Assembly: GCF_021726475.1 (NCBI RefSeq)
Contig: NZ_JAKJRU010000009.1
Coordinates: 62,001-126,000, forward strand
Reading direction: 5' to 3'
Length of the DNA stretch: 64,000 nucleotides
From: Pseudomonas oligotrophica
Lineage (GTDB): Bacteria > Pseudomonadota > Gammaproteobacteria > Pseudomonadales > Pseudomonadaceae
This document shows, one piece after another, positions 17,378-25,543 of this stretch (position 1 is the stretch's first letter; each line of letters begins with the position of its first letter). The notes under the pieces were generated by a model. It was not told the DNA's origin, ran no database searches, and worked only from the letters and a program-made list of their open reading frames with translations. Made by a program: the position numbers and the translations under genes.

Positions 17378-17980
17378 TCACACTTTCTGTGGGTCGTCCA
17401 GCGGCTCGAGCTGGCTGCGCCCGCGGCTGATATCGGCCAGCAGCCTGGCCAGCGGAGCGATCTGCTGCCGCGGCAGGGCGAGCAGCAGGCTGGCGCCCTC
17501 GGCGTCGTAGCTTTCGTCCTCCACCAGTGCCTCGAACTCCGCCAGTCGCGCCTTGACCAGCGCCAGTTCGGCGAAGCGGCAATGGGTCCGGCAGCGGCTG
17601 CGGGTCACCAGCTCGATGCGCCCGGCCTGTTGCAGGCACTTGGCGGTGGTCCCGCCGTAGGCGCGGGCGAGCCCGCCGGTGCCCAGCTTGATGCCGCCGA
17701 ACCAGCGCGTCACCACGGCGACCACGCGGTCGCAGTCCTGGCCCTCGATGGCGCTGAGCATCGGCCGGCCGGCGGTGCCGCCGGGCTCGCCATCGTCGCT
17801 GAAGCGGTACTGCTGGCCGAGCTTCCAGGCCCAGCAGTTGTGCGTGGCGCCCGGGTCGCTGACCGCCTGGATGAAGGCCTGCGCCTGTTCGGGCGTCTGG
17901 ATCGGCGCCGCGCGGACCAGGAAGCGGCTCTTGTGGATCAGCTCCTGGTATTCACAGGGCTCGGCGAGGGTGAAGGGCAT
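17378..17980 (-). CDS. YigZ/IMPACT-family protein
   Basis: A 200-residue protein of the UPF0029/IMPACT family. The N-terminal domain has the family pattern KSRFLVRAAPIQTPEQAQAFIQ, THNCWAWKLG, FSDDGEPGGTAGRPML and VVAVVTRWFGGIKLGTGGLARAYG; the C-terminal part corresponds to the DUF1949 ferredoxin-like domain. Eukaryotic IMPACT regulates Gcn2, whereas the bacterial role is unclear, with links to translation. The start at 17980 gives MPFTLAEPCEYQELI; an in-frame ATG at 18013 is also possible and neither has a strong ribosome binding site. The C-terminal end abuts one of the DnaA-box-like sites. Confidence 0.85.
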   Translation of the reverse strand: MPFTLAEPCEYQELIHKSRFLVRAAPIQTPEQAQAFIQAVSDPGATHNCWAWKLGQQYRFSDDGEPGGTAGRPMLSAIEGQDCDRVVAVVTRWFGGIKLGTGGLARAYGGTTAKCLQQAGRIELVTRSRCRTHCRFAELALVKARLAEFEALVEDESYDAEGASLLLALPRQQIAPLARLLADISRGRSQLEPLDDPQKV

Positions 17981-18165
17981 AGCGAAGCAACGGCCGGTGA
18001 GCGGGGACGCCATTGTAATCGCTCGGCCTGGCCCCGCGTCGTCGACCACTGGGTCGATCGGGCTGAACTTCGCCGGCGCGGGTGCTGCCCCTAGTCAGGA
18101 GGGCGGCAGCGCGGGGAATGCCGGGCTGCCGAACACTCGTCTCATTGCAAACCGAGGAGGCACCC

Positions 18166-18495
18166 ATGCTCAACGCCAAATACCAGGCCTGTATCGAAGC
18201 CTGTTCCAACTGCGCGCTGGTCTGCGAGACCTGCGCGGCAGCCTGCCTGCGCGAGGATGACGTGAAGATGATGGCGCGCTGCATCGAACTGGACCGTGAC
18301 TGCGCCGACCTGTGCGCGCTGGCGGCCCGCCTGATGAGCCGCGACAGCGCCCAGGCCGCCGCCCTGTGCAGGCTCTGCGCGCAAATCTGTCGGGCCTGTG
18401 GCGAGGAATGCGGCAAGCACCAGGCCGAGCACTGTCAGAAGTGCGCCGAGGCCTGTCGCCGCTGCGCCGAGGAATGCGAGCGCATGGCCGCCTGA
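18166..18495 (+). CDS. Cys-rich four-helix-bundle copper-binding protein (Csp-like, DUF326)
   Basis: A 109-residue protein with 19 cysteines, at 9, 13, 16, 20, 23, 27, 39, 46, 50, 68, 71, 75, 78, 82, 90, 93, 97, 100 and 104. They recur in CXXXC/CXXC steps along helices, the pattern of Csp copper-storage proteins, in which Cys line the core of a four-helix bundle and hold many Cu(I) ions. No signal peptide is present, so it should be cytosolic like Csp3. GAGGAGG lies 5 nt before the ATG. It is 4.4 kb from copA/copZ with no CueR-type promoter visible, so its regulation is unknown. Confidence 0.85.
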   Translation: MLNAKYQACIEACSNCALVCETCAAACLREDDVKMMARCIELDRDCADLCALAARLMSRDSAQAAALCRLCAQICRACGEECGKHQAEHCQKCAEACRRCAEECERMAA

Positions 18496-18515
18496 GGGCG
18501 GCCGGGCGGGCCGGG

Positions 18516-18896
18516 TCAGCGGGCGCTGCCGGCCTCGCTGCCCCGGCAGGTGATCTCGGCGAACGGCTCGCCCGGGGTGTAGTCGCCGGGGACTCGCTCG
18601 GTGCGCTGGGTGTTCGGCGCGACGTTGAACACCGGTGGCGCCGAGGTATCGGAACGCGCTTCGGCCGGGACGTGGAACTCGCAGGTGACCGGCTGGGCGC
18701 TGTTGTTCATCACCTTGATGGCGCGGATGCCGAGCAACTCGCCGTCGATGGCATCGGTGCGGGCCGGTACGCCCATCGGGCTGATGCGCACGTCGAGCCC
18801 GTTCAGGTGGGTGATCACCTCGGGCTCGGGCGTCTGCGCCAGGGCGAACGGCGCGGCACCCAGCAGGGCGCAGGTGGCCAGCAGCGGTTTGCTCAT
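18516..18896 (-). CDS. Hypothetical exported protein
   Basis: A 126-residue protein with a signal peptide (MSKPLLATCALLGAAPFALA) and a predicted periplasmic beta-rich body (LDVRISPMGVPARTDAIDG, AIKVMNNSAQPVTCEFHVPAEA, PFAEITCRGS). Two Cys in the mature part (TCEFH and ITCRG) could form a disulfide. GGAGGAG lies 6 nt upstream of the ATG. Similar small exported proteins occur across pseudomonads but I know no function. It is convergent with the Csp-like gene and stands alone. Confidence 0.7.
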   Translation of the reverse strand: MSKPLLATCALLGAAPFALAQTPEPEVITHLNGLDVRISPMGVPARTDAIDGELLGIRAIKVMNNSAQPVTCEFHVPAEARSDTSAPPVFNVAPNTQRTERVPGDYTPGEPFAEITCRGSEAGSAR

Positions 18897-18991
18897 GATG
18901 TCTCCTCCATGCACAGGTAGTGCTTGGAGGGACGAAGCGCGGCGAGGTTCGCCGCTGTGCCAGGCAAATGTTGCAGCAGATGACCGTGCGG

Positions 18992-19816
18992 CTAGCGCTT
19001 GGCGCTGCGGCGGGGCTTGCGCACCTTGACATAGAGGTCCTTGCCGCCGGCGCTGCCGCTGCCGCGCGCCTCGAGTTCGAAATGCCCGGGCTGCGCGCGG
19101 ATCAGCTCGCTGAGCTTGTTGCAGCCGTACAGGCGCGGGTCGAAGGCCGGGCGCAGCTTGCTGATGTTCTGTCCGAGGGTGCCGAGCTGCACCCAGTCGT
19201 CTTCCTCGGAGATGTCGTCGAGCACCTTGGCGATGAACTCCACCGGTACCTGCTGGCACTCGATGGGTGCGGGCTTGTCCGCGGCGCCGGGTTTGGGCAT
19301 GGCGGCCGGCTCGGGCACCGCGGCGAGCGGCTTGTCATCGGCCGCCGCAGCCTTGGCGTCGGAGCGCAGGATCTCGGTGTAGATGAACTTGTCGCAGGCC
19401 GAGACGAACGGCGAGGGGGTCTTCTGCTCGCCGAAACCGTACACGGTCAGGCCCTCCTCGCGGATGCGCGCGGCCAGGCGGGTGAAGTCGCTGTCGCTGG
19501 AGACCAGGCAGAAGCCGTCGAAGCGCCGAGTGTAGAGCAGGTCCATGGCGTCGATGATCAGCGCGCTGTCGGTGGCGTTCTTGCCCGAGGTGTAGGCGAA
19601 CTGCTGGATCGGCTGGATGGAATGATCGAGCAGCACCTTCTTCCAGCTGCCCAGGTTCGGCTTGGTCCAGTCGCCGTAGATGCGCTTGACGCTGGCCACG
19701 CCGTACTTGGCGATCTCCTCGAACAGGCCTTCGACGATGGCCACCGGTGCGTTATCCGCGTCGATCAACACGGCCAGGTGGCGTTGCTTGTTCGGTGCTA
19801 CGGGCTTGGCGGCCAT
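18992..19816 (-). CDS. NYN-domain protein with C-terminal OST-HTH/LOTUS domain
   Basis: A 274-residue protein. Residues about 10-160 form a NYN (PIN-like) nuclease fold with the conserved acidic positions in LAVLIDADNAP, SGKNATDSALIIDAMDLL and LVSSDSDFTRLAARIREEG; these Asp residues normally bind the catalytic metal. An Ala/Pro-rich linker (about 165-195) leads to a LOTUS/OST-HTH domain (FIAKVLDDISEEDDWVQLGTLGQNI and LYGCNKLSELIRA) thought to bind RNA. The combination suggests an RNA-processing or RNA-decay role, as in the eukaryotic MARF1 family, but bacterial members are uncharacterised. GGGAG precedes the ATG at 19816; the longer start is less likely. Confidence 0.85.
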   Translation of the reverse strand: MAAKPVAPNKQRHLAVLIDADNAPVAIVEGLFEEIAKYGVASVKRIYGDWTKPNLGSWKKVLLDHSIQPIQQFAYTSGKNATDSALIIDAMDLLYTRRFDGFCLVSSDSDFTRLAARIREEGLTVYGFGEQKTPSPFVSACDKFIYTEILRSDAKAAAADDKPLAAVPEPAAMPKPGAADKPAPIECQQVPVEFIAKVLDDISEEDDWVQLGTLGQNISKLRPAFDPRLYGCNKLSELIRAQPGHFELEARGSGSAGGKDLYVKVRKPRRSAKR

Positions 19817-19885
19817 GGTGGCTCCCGGTAATGACGATGCGCCGACCATAGCGCCTGGCGCGCGTGGCAGCCAGTGGGCGGCGTC

Positions 19886-21442
19886 TCAGTGCCAGCGCAC
19901 GCCGAAGGCGACGTTGTCGCGGCCCTGCTGCTTGATGCGGTACATCGCCTGGTCGGCGGCGTTGAGCAGGGTGTCGAAGCTCTCGCCGTGGATCGGGCAC
20001 AACGCCACGCCGATACTGCAGGAAATCGTCTGCACGCCGGCGGCAGTCGGGATCGGCCGGCCGATCGCCTCGAGGATCTTGCGCGCCGCGGCTTCGGCGT
20101 CCTGCGGGGCAGCCAGGTCGCGCATCAGCACGATGAACTCGTCGCCGCCGTAGCGGGCCACGGTGTCGTAGGCGCGGGTCGAGTCGAGCATGCGCTCGGC
20201 GATGCGGGCCAGCACCTGGTCGCCGACCTCATGGCCGAAGCGGTCGTTGATCGCCTTGAAGTGGTCGAGGTCGACCACCATCAGGGCGAACGGCGTGTGT
20301 TCGCGCTGCCAGTACGACAGCGCCTCGGCGAAGCGATCGGCCAGCAGATGGCGGTTGGGCAGCCCGGTGAGCGGGTCGTGGGTCGCCAGGTAGGCCGACT
20401 CCTCGTGCTCGCGCTCGGAGCGCTCGACGGCGCGCAGGTGGCGCACCAGCGTGGTCGGCAGCAGCACCAGGATGCCAGCGAGGATTGCCAGGATGATCAA
20501 GGTGTCGCCGGTCAGCACGTCGCCCAGGCGCAACTGGCGCTCGAACAGCAGGGTGGTGGGTTGCGACTGGCTGGCCAGGTCGACGCGAGTGCGCAGCCGC
20601 GGCAGCAGGCGATCGAGCGGGCGCGCCGGCTCCGGCTCGCGGGCGAACAGCTGCTCGCCGACGTGGCTGCCGCCGCGCTGCAGCGCGACGATGCTCAGAT
20701 GCGGGTCCTGCTCGAGGGGGCGTACGGCGTCGAACAGCGCATCGGTGCGCATCAGCAGCAGCGCCAGCATGTTGCTGCCGAACAGGTTGGGGCCGGCTTC
20801 GGGCATCGCCCGCGGCGGGCGGTTGACCGCCTGCATCAGGATGTAGGCCCGGCCGCCTTCGTAGAGGTCGAACACCGGCGTGGCCACCGGTTCGTTGCTG
20901 CCGACGGCCAGCGGCAAGGTGCGCGACAGGTGCCCGACGGTCTCCAGGCGCACGCCATAGATATCGCTCGCCTCCGGCAGCAGCGGGTACATGAACAGCA
21001 GGGGCCAGGTTTCCTTCGCCGCCAGCCGCGGTTCTGCCGGCTGGCCGGTCAGCTGGGTGAAGTCCTTGAGCACGAAGTCGGGGCGCCAGTTGTGGCGCAG
21101 GTGCTGCATGAGCACCGATTCCTCGCGGTGCGGGACGCTGCGCGCCACCTCGAGCATGTAGACCTGCGGATAGGCCGCCACGACCGCGGCGGCGTAGCGG
21201 GTCGCGGCGTCCTCGTCGCTCTGCTCGACCGCCTGGAGAAAGGCCGAGAAGCCGGCCAGGATCGCCTCGTTGGTGTCCAGCCGGTTGCCGACCGCCGCCG
21301 AGAGCGTCTGCACCTGCTGGTCGAAGCGCGCCTGCCAGCGGTGGATTTCCGAGCGCACCAGCAACTGCGCGGAAAACCCGGTCAACAGCAGCGACAACGC
21401 GATGAAGCCGGTGAAGTTACCCCGGCGGCTGGTCAGTTTCAT
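19886..21442 (-). CDS. CHASE-domain diguanylate cyclase
   Basis: A 518-residue membrane-bound cyclase that makes c-di-GMP from GTP. An N-terminal membrane helix (FIALSLLLTGFSAQLLV) is followed by a periplasmic CHASE sensor domain of about 250 residues, a second helix (IILAILAGILVLLPTTLV) and a GGDEF domain. The active-site loop is GGDEF at residues 432-436, preceded by the product-inhibition I-site RAYD at 423-426, so the enzyme should be active and feedback-regulated. The DPLTGLPNR start of the domain and the metal-binding VDLDHFKAINDRFGH are intact. No EAL domain is present. The ligand of the CHASE domain is unknown. Confidence 0.93.
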   Translation of the reverse strand: MKLTSRRGNFTGFIALSLLLTGFSAQLLVRSEIHRWQARFDQQVQTLSAAVGNRLDTNEAILAGFSAFLQAVEQSDEDAATRYAAAVVAAYPQVYMLEVARSVPHREESVLMQHLRHNWRPDFVLKDFTQLTGQPAEPRLAAKETWPLLFMYPLLPEASDIYGVRLETVGHLSRTLPLAVGSNEPVATPVFDLYEGGRAYILMQAVNRPPRAMPEAGPNLFGSNMLALLLMRTDALFDAVRPLEQDPHLSIVALQRGGSHVGEQLFAREPEPARPLDRLLPRLRTRVDLASQSQPTTLLFERQLRLGDVLTGDTLIILAILAGILVLLPTTLVRHLRAVERSEREHEESAYLATHDPLTGLPNRHLLADRFAEALSYWQREHTPFALMVVDLDHFKAINDRFGHEVGDQVLARIAERMLDSTRAYDTVARYGGDEFIVLMRDLAAPQDAEAAARKILEAIGRPIPTAAGVQTISCSIGVALCPIHGESFDTLLNAADQAMYRIKQQGRDNVAFGVRWH

Positions 21443-21651
21443 CTACTACATCTCCCGGCGCACTGCGGACAGTTCGCATGCCGGCCCTGCCGAGCTCTGA
21501 TTGTAAGTGTGGTCGGCGCAGCGTGCGCCGAGTCGCGCTTCCGTGCGCGACTGTGAGCCCGACGTCTGGTGCGGATCGAGAGGCTGAGGAGAAAGCTAGC
21601 AAAAGGCTATTAAGGCTGCCATCGCGGCGGCAATAAATCGGCGACAGAAAG

Positions 21652-21671
21652 TTGCCGGCCCTGGCCGGCAA
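21652..21671 (-). terminator. Probable terminator of the dehydrogenase gene
   Basis: TTGCCGGCC and GGCCGGCAA form a perfect 9-bp stem with a 2-nt centre at 21652-21671, just 7 nt past the stop of the minus-strand dehydrogenase gene. On that strand it is followed by CTTTCTGT, a modest T-rich tail. The remaining gap to the diguanylate cyclase gene holds its promoter. Confidence 0.55.
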
Positions 21672-21678
21672 GCGCTTA

Positions 21679-22971
21679 TCAGCGCGCCGGGGTGATCCGC
21701 CAGACGATGTTGGCCAGGTCGTCGGCGACGATCAGCGCGCCGCGCGGGTCGACCGTCACGCCCACCGGGCGGCCGCGGGTCTTGCCGTCCGCGCTGCGAA
21801 AGCCGGTGACGAAATCCAGCGGCTGCCCCGTCGGTCGGCCGTCCTCGAACGGCACGAAGACCACCTTGTAGCCGGCCGGATCCTTGCGGTTCCAGCTGCC
21901 GTGCTCGCCGATGAACACGCCGTCGGCATAGGCCTCGCCCAGTGCGCCTTCGGCGAAGTCGAGGCCGAGTGCGGCGACGTGGGCGCCGAGGGCGTAGTCC
22001 GGGGTGAGGGCCGTGTCGACCAGCTCGGGCTTCTGCGGCCTGACCCGGTCGTCGACGTTCTGGCCCCAGTAGCTGTACGGCCAGCCATAGAAGCCGCCTT
22101 CCTGCACCGCGGTGAGGTAGTCGGGTACCAGGTTCTCGCCCAGTTCGTCGCGCTCGTTGACCACCGCCCACAGTTGTCCGGAGTCGGGCTGGATCGCCAG
22201 TGCCGTCGGGTTGCGCAGGCCGGTGGCGTAGGGCTTGTGGGCACCGGTCTCGGCATCGACCTGCCAGACCATGGCGCGGTCGACTTCGGCCGCCATGCCG
22301 CGTTCGGTGATGTTGCTGTTCGAGCCGATGCCGACGTACAGGTGGCGGCCATCGGGGCTGACCGCCAGGGCCTTGGTCCAGTGGTGGTTGATCTCCGCCG
22401 GCAGGTCGGTGACCTTGGTCGGCGGGCCGCTGGCCTGGGTCTGGCCCTCCTGGTAGTCGAAGCGCAGCAGGGCGTCCTGGTTGGCGACGTACAGCCGGTC
22501 TTCATGCAAGGCCAGGCCGTAGGGGGCGTTGAGGTCTTCGGCGAACAGGCTGCGGGTCTCGTACTCGCCATCCCCGTCGGCGTCGCGCAGCAGGGTCAGG
22601 CGATCGCCGCCCTCGACCGCGGTGACGCCCTTGGCCTTGATGTAGCCGGCGATGACGTCCTTTGGCTTGAGGGCCGGTGCGCTGCTGCCGCGTCCCTCGG
22701 CGACCAGGATGTCGCCGTTGGGCAGCACCAGGGTCTGCCGTGGAATCTTCAGTTCGCGTGCAATGGCACGGACGCGGTAGCCCTCCGGCACCGTCGGCAC
22801 GGCGTCGCCCCAGGGCGAGGGCGCGGCGATTTCCATGCTCGGCAGCAGGCCGCGCTCGGGCTCGGGCAGCACGGGCTTGGCGCCGTACAGGCGCTCGGCC
22901 TCCGGCTCGCCGTCGCAGGCAGCCAGCAGTGAGGCGACGATCAGGGCGGGAAGGGCGGCGGCGCGGTTCAT
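21679..22971 (-). CDS. PQQ-dependent sugar/sorbosone dehydrogenase-like lipoprotein
   Basis: A 430-residue beta-propeller protein. The N-terminus ends in the lipobox LAAC (Cys19), so it is probably a lipoprotein facing the periplasm. Soluble glucose/sorbosone dehydrogenase features are visible: RQTLVLPNGDILVAEGRG, NAPYGLALHEDRLYVANQD, HHWTKALAVSPDGRHLYVGIGSNSN, and the cofactor-side stretch FIGEHGSWNRKDPAGYKV. In the family PQQ oxidises sugar derivatives and passes electrons to the respiratory chain. The actual substrate is not known for this subgroup. The next gene upstream (DUF2231) overlaps its start by 4 nt, so the two form an operon. Confidence 0.85.
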   Translation of the reverse strand: MNRAAALPALIVASLLAACDGEPEAERLYGAKPVLPEPERGLLPSMEIAAPSPWGDAVPTVPEGYRVRAIARELKIPRQTLVLPNGDILVAEGRGSSAPALKPKDVIAGYIKAKGVTAVEGGDRLTLLRDADGDGEYETRSLFAEDLNAPYGLALHEDRLYVANQDALLRFDYQEGQTQASGPPTKVTDLPAEINHHWTKALAVSPDGRHLYVGIGSNSNITERGMAAEVDRAMVWQVDAETGAHKPYATGLRNPTALAIQPDSGQLWAVVNERDELGENLVPDYLTAVQEGGFYGWPYSYWGQNVDDRVRPQKPELVDTALTPDYALGAHVAALGLDFAEGALGEAYADGVFIGEHGSWNRKDPAGYKVVFVPFEDGRPTGQPLDFVTGFRSADGKTRGRPVGVTVDPRGALIVADDLANIVWRITPAR

Positions 22972-23417
22972 GCTTCACCTCCCGCGCGCAGGCCGGACAG
23001 GCCGACCCAGCTTGCCGCGCCGGCCAGCAGCGTCACCAGCGCCGACAGCAGCAGGCCCTGGGGCATGGTCGCCCAGGCGTCCTTGGCGTGCTCCAGGGCG
23101 GCGATGAAGCCGAGCAGCCAGGTCGCCGCCAGCAGCAGGAGATAGACCAGCGGACGCCCGGTCTTTATGCGCGCGCGCGCCAGGTTGACCAGCGCAAAGA
23201 GCATGGCCAGGCCGCCGAACAGCAGCCCGCCGGCGATCAGCCAGGCCGCGAAGTTGCTCCACTGGACGTGGTAGCTGCGCAGGTAGGCGAGGTCGCTGAG
23301 CAGGGCGCCGAGGAACAGCGGCACGGTCCCGCCCAGCAGGGTCGCATGCAGCGGGCCGGGCACATGGCGCGAAACGCTGTGGGTGGTCTCGGTGGTGCGG
23401 TGGGTGATGACAGTCAC
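22968..23417 (-). CDS. DUF2231-like membrane protein
   Basis: A 149-residue inner-membrane protein with four hydrophobic helices (LLGGTVPLFLGALLSDLAYL, FAAWLIAGGLLFGGLAMLFALV, PLVYLLLLAATWLLGFIAAL and GLLLSALVTLLAGAASWVGL) and a charged N-terminus. The arrangement, with a His-containing loop in HAKDAW, fits the DUF2231 family found beside PQQ dehydrogenase-like proteins and cytochromes. It overlaps the dehydrogenase gene by 4 nt (ATGA), so the two are translationally coupled and probably act together, perhaps as an electron-transfer or anchoring partner. That role is inference. Confidence 0.75.
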   Translation of the reverse strand: MTVITHRTTETTHSVSRHVPGPLHATLLGGTVPLFLGALLSDLAYLRSYHVQWSNFAAWLIAGGLLFGGLAMLFALVNLARARIKTGRPLVYLLLLAATWLLGFIAALEHAKDAWATMPQGLLLSALVTLLAGAASWVGLSGLRAGGEA

Positions 23418-23600
23418 GGGGCGCTCCTTGAGTTTGCGATCCGGCCAGGTCGGGGCGTGCTGGCTGTGCTTCTAGGAGGGATCGCCGGGCCCGGCCGTTA
23501 GTTCACCCCACTGGCGCCAGTGGCTGCGCCGAGCGCCTGCTCCAGACGCGTTGCGCCGGCTTCGGGTAGCATCTGGCGTCTTTTTTTCGAGGGGCGGGCG

Positions 23601-24296
23601 ATGGAGCTGCGCGGCACGCTGGCAAGCTGGAACGATGGCAAGGGATTTGGCTTCATCCGCCCGGAACGCGGTGGCGAGGCCGTCTTCGTGCACGCCTCGG
23701 CGATGCACGGCGAGCGCCGCCCGCAGGTCGGCGATCGGGTCCGCTACGTGCCGGGGCGCGACGGCCAGGGCCGTCCGCGCGCCGAGCACATGCGCCTGGA
23801 CGGACCGCCGACGCTGGACCGGCCCGAGATCCGCCAGCGCCCGGCAGCCCCGGCGACCACCCGGCCGGCGCGTGTCAAGGGTGCCCGACGCCGCGCCAGT
23901 GGGCCGTTGCAGCAGTTGCCGGCCAAGCTCCTGGTTTTCGCCGCGCTGTGCCTGCTGCCGCTGGCGGGGAGTCTCAAGCTCGGTTCGGCGTTGCCGCTGC
24001 TGCTCTACGTCGGTGCCAGCCTGGTGAGCCTGTTGCTCTACTGGCACGACAAGCGCAGCGCCATGCACGGCCAGTGGCGCACGCCGGAGTCGACGCTGCA
24101 CCTGTCCGAGCTGCTCGGCGGCTGGCCGGGGGCGCTGCTGGCGCAGCAGCTGTTCCGCCACAAGACGCGCAAGCCCGGCTACCAGGTGCTGTTCTGGCTG
24201 ATCGTGGTGGTGCACCAGGCGTTCTGGATCGACCTGCTGTTCATCGGCAGCACGCTGACCCGCGAGCGCTGGGACTGGCTGCTGCAGCTGCTCTGA
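23601..24296 (+). CDS. Cold-shock domain fused to DUF1294 membrane domain
   Basis: A 231-residue protein. Residues 1-65 are a cold-shock domain with RNP-like motifs GKGFGFIRPE and VFVHASAM, expected to bind single-stranded nucleic acid. An Arg/Pro-rich linker follows, then a DUF1294 membrane domain with helices LLVFAALCLLPLAGSL, LPLLLYVGASLVSLLLYW and VLFWLIVVVHQAFWIDLLF and the conserved HDKRSA and GGWPGALLAQQLFRHKTRK blocks. Such fusions are widespread in proteobacteria; their function is unknown. The ATG at 23601 starts the cold-shock domain; the upstream in-frame start is not family-like. Confidence 0.87.
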   Translation: MELRGTLASWNDGKGFGFIRPERGGEAVFVHASAMHGERRPQVGDRVRYVPGRDGQGRPRAEHMRLDGPPTLDRPEIRQRPAAPATTRPARVKGARRRASGPLQQLPAKLLVFAALCLLPLAGSLKLGSALPLLLYVGASLVSLLLYWHDKRSAMHGQWRTPESTLHLSELLGGWPGALLAQQLFRHKTRKPGYQVLFWLIVVVHQAFWIDLLFIGSTLTRERWDWLLQLL

Positions 24297-24311
24297 GGCC
24301 GAAACGAAACA

Positions 24312-24330
24312 GCCCGGCGCAGGGCCGGGC
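24312..24330. terminator. Hairpin terminator between convergent genes
   Basis: GCCCGGC (24312-24318) and GCCGGGC (24324-24330) form a 7-bp stem between the convergent cold-shock/DUF1294 and phnA genes. On the minus strand it is followed by TGTTTCGTTT, and upstream of it lies a mirrored A-rich stretch, so it could end transcription from phnA and possibly from both sides. Confidence 0.6.
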
Positions 24331-24348
24331 CGTCGGTACGGGTGGTGC

Positions 24349-24692
24349 TCAGGCCTTCTTGACGAACTCGGACTTGAGCTTCATGGCGCCGATGCCGTCG
24401 ATCTTGCAATCGATGTCGTGGTCGCCATCGACCAGGCGGATGTTCTTCACCTTGGTGCCGACCTTGACCACCAGCGACGAGCCCTTGACCTTGAGGTCCT
24501 TGATCACGGTGACGGTGTCGCCGTCCTGCAGCGGGTTGCCGACCGAATCGCGAATCAGCTTCTCGCCTTCGGCGCGCCGGCGGCAGCCTCGCCGGGCGAC
24601 CACTCGTGGGCGCACTCGGGGCAGACCAGCAGCGGGCCGTCCTCATAGGTGTAGGGGCTGTTGCAGTTCGGGCAGGGCGGCAGGGTGCTCAC
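24349..24692 (-). pseudogene. yjdM: PhnA/YjdM-family zinc-ribbon protein, frameshifted
   Basis: The gene starts at GTG 24692 and encodes the usual zinc ribbon ([13 protein letters not shown], then CPECAHEW), ending in SPGEAAA. That frame then reads into a TGA at 24557-24555. The rest of the family sequence ([20 protein letters not shown] to the C-terminus at 24349) is intact in another frame starting near 24570. The frames differ by one lost or two gained bases in the GC run around 24571-24584. Intact relatives are about 113 residues; the name PhnA (alkylphosphonate utilisation) is historical. Either a genuine recent frameshift or a sequence error in a GC-rich stretch; the good conservation of both halves favours a recent event or an error. 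Confidence 0.8.
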
Positions 24693-24757
24693 GGGCGTTA
24701 CCTTCGATGTTGCGAAAAGGCGCGCATTGTATAGGGTTTTGCCCCCTGCCGGGTGCT

Positions 24758-25264
24758 TCAGGCCAGCGCTGGCTCCGCTTCGCCTTCGGCGCGCAGGGCC
24801 TGGTAGCGCTGCTCCAGCTCGCGACGGATCTCGCGGCGCTGGTAGGCCTGGGCGAAGCGGCGCTTCTGCTCGGGAGTCACCGGGTTGAGCGGCGGCACCG
24901 ACACCGGCTTGCCGTCCTCGCCGAGGGCGACCATGGTGAAGAAGCAGCTGTTGGTATGGCGGACCGTCTTGCGGCGGATGTCCTCGGTGATGACCTTGAT
25001 GCCGATCTCCATCGAGGTGGTGCCGGTGTAGTTGACCGAGGCGAGGAAGGTCACCAGCTCGCCGACGTGCACCGGCTGGCGGAAGATCACCTGGTCCACC
25101 GAGAGGGTGACCACGTACTGGCCGGCGTAGCGGCTGGCGCAGGCATAGGCGACTTCGTCGAGGTACTTCAGCAGGGTGCCCCCGTGGACGTTCCCGGAAA
25201 AGTTGGCCTTGTCCGGGGTCATCAGTACGGTCATGGTCAGTTCGGCATGTCCATCGAGCGGCAT
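24758..25264 (-). CDS. Acyl-CoA thioesterase (hotdog fold, YciA/ACOT type)
   Basis: A 168-residue cytosolic enzyme that hydrolyses acyl-CoA thioesters. The hotdog signature is [28 protein letters not shown] with the catalytic-region Asn/His and Asp, followed by [22 protein letters not shown]. The C-terminal 45 residues are a charged helix ([20 protein letters not shown]) seen in longer members of the family. CAGGAG lies 10 nt upstream of the ATG. Chain-length specificity cannot be read from sequence. It is monocistronic, divergent from the cytochrome c4 gene. Confidence 0.9.
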   Translation of the reverse strand: MPLDGHAELTMTVLMTPDKANFSGNVHGGTLLKYLDEVAYACASRYAGQYVVTLSVDQVIFRQPVHVGELVTFLASVNYTGTTSMEIGIKVITEDIRRKTVRHTNSCFFTMVALGEDGKPVSVPPLNPVTPEQKRRFAQAYQRREIRRELEQRYQALRAEGEAEPALA

Positions 25265-25543
25265 GGGGTCGGGGCTCCTGCGGTGAAAGGGGCTGCTACT
25301 TTAGTCGAATATTCACCGCATGTATCGCCTTTTCTGGATGTTTCGTTCATCCAATCCGGCGGCCGTCAATGCGACAGAGGCGCGCAGGGGCAAGTGGCGC
25401 CGACATGGTCGAAGGTGAACTGCATCACGGAAAGCGGGCGGTGGCCCCCAGGCGGGACATTTCGTTGACCTGCGCCGGTATCCGCCGCGGCGACGCTTCC
25501 TATAGTCGCGCGCCGATACCGACCATAGCTCAGGGACCGAACC

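Noticed and set aside
24349-24615. Shorter intact gene for the C-terminal half of PhnA/YjdM
   Set aside because: It lacks the zinc ribbon and a ribosome site; the missing half is present upstream in another frame, so a frameshifted gene is the simpler reading.
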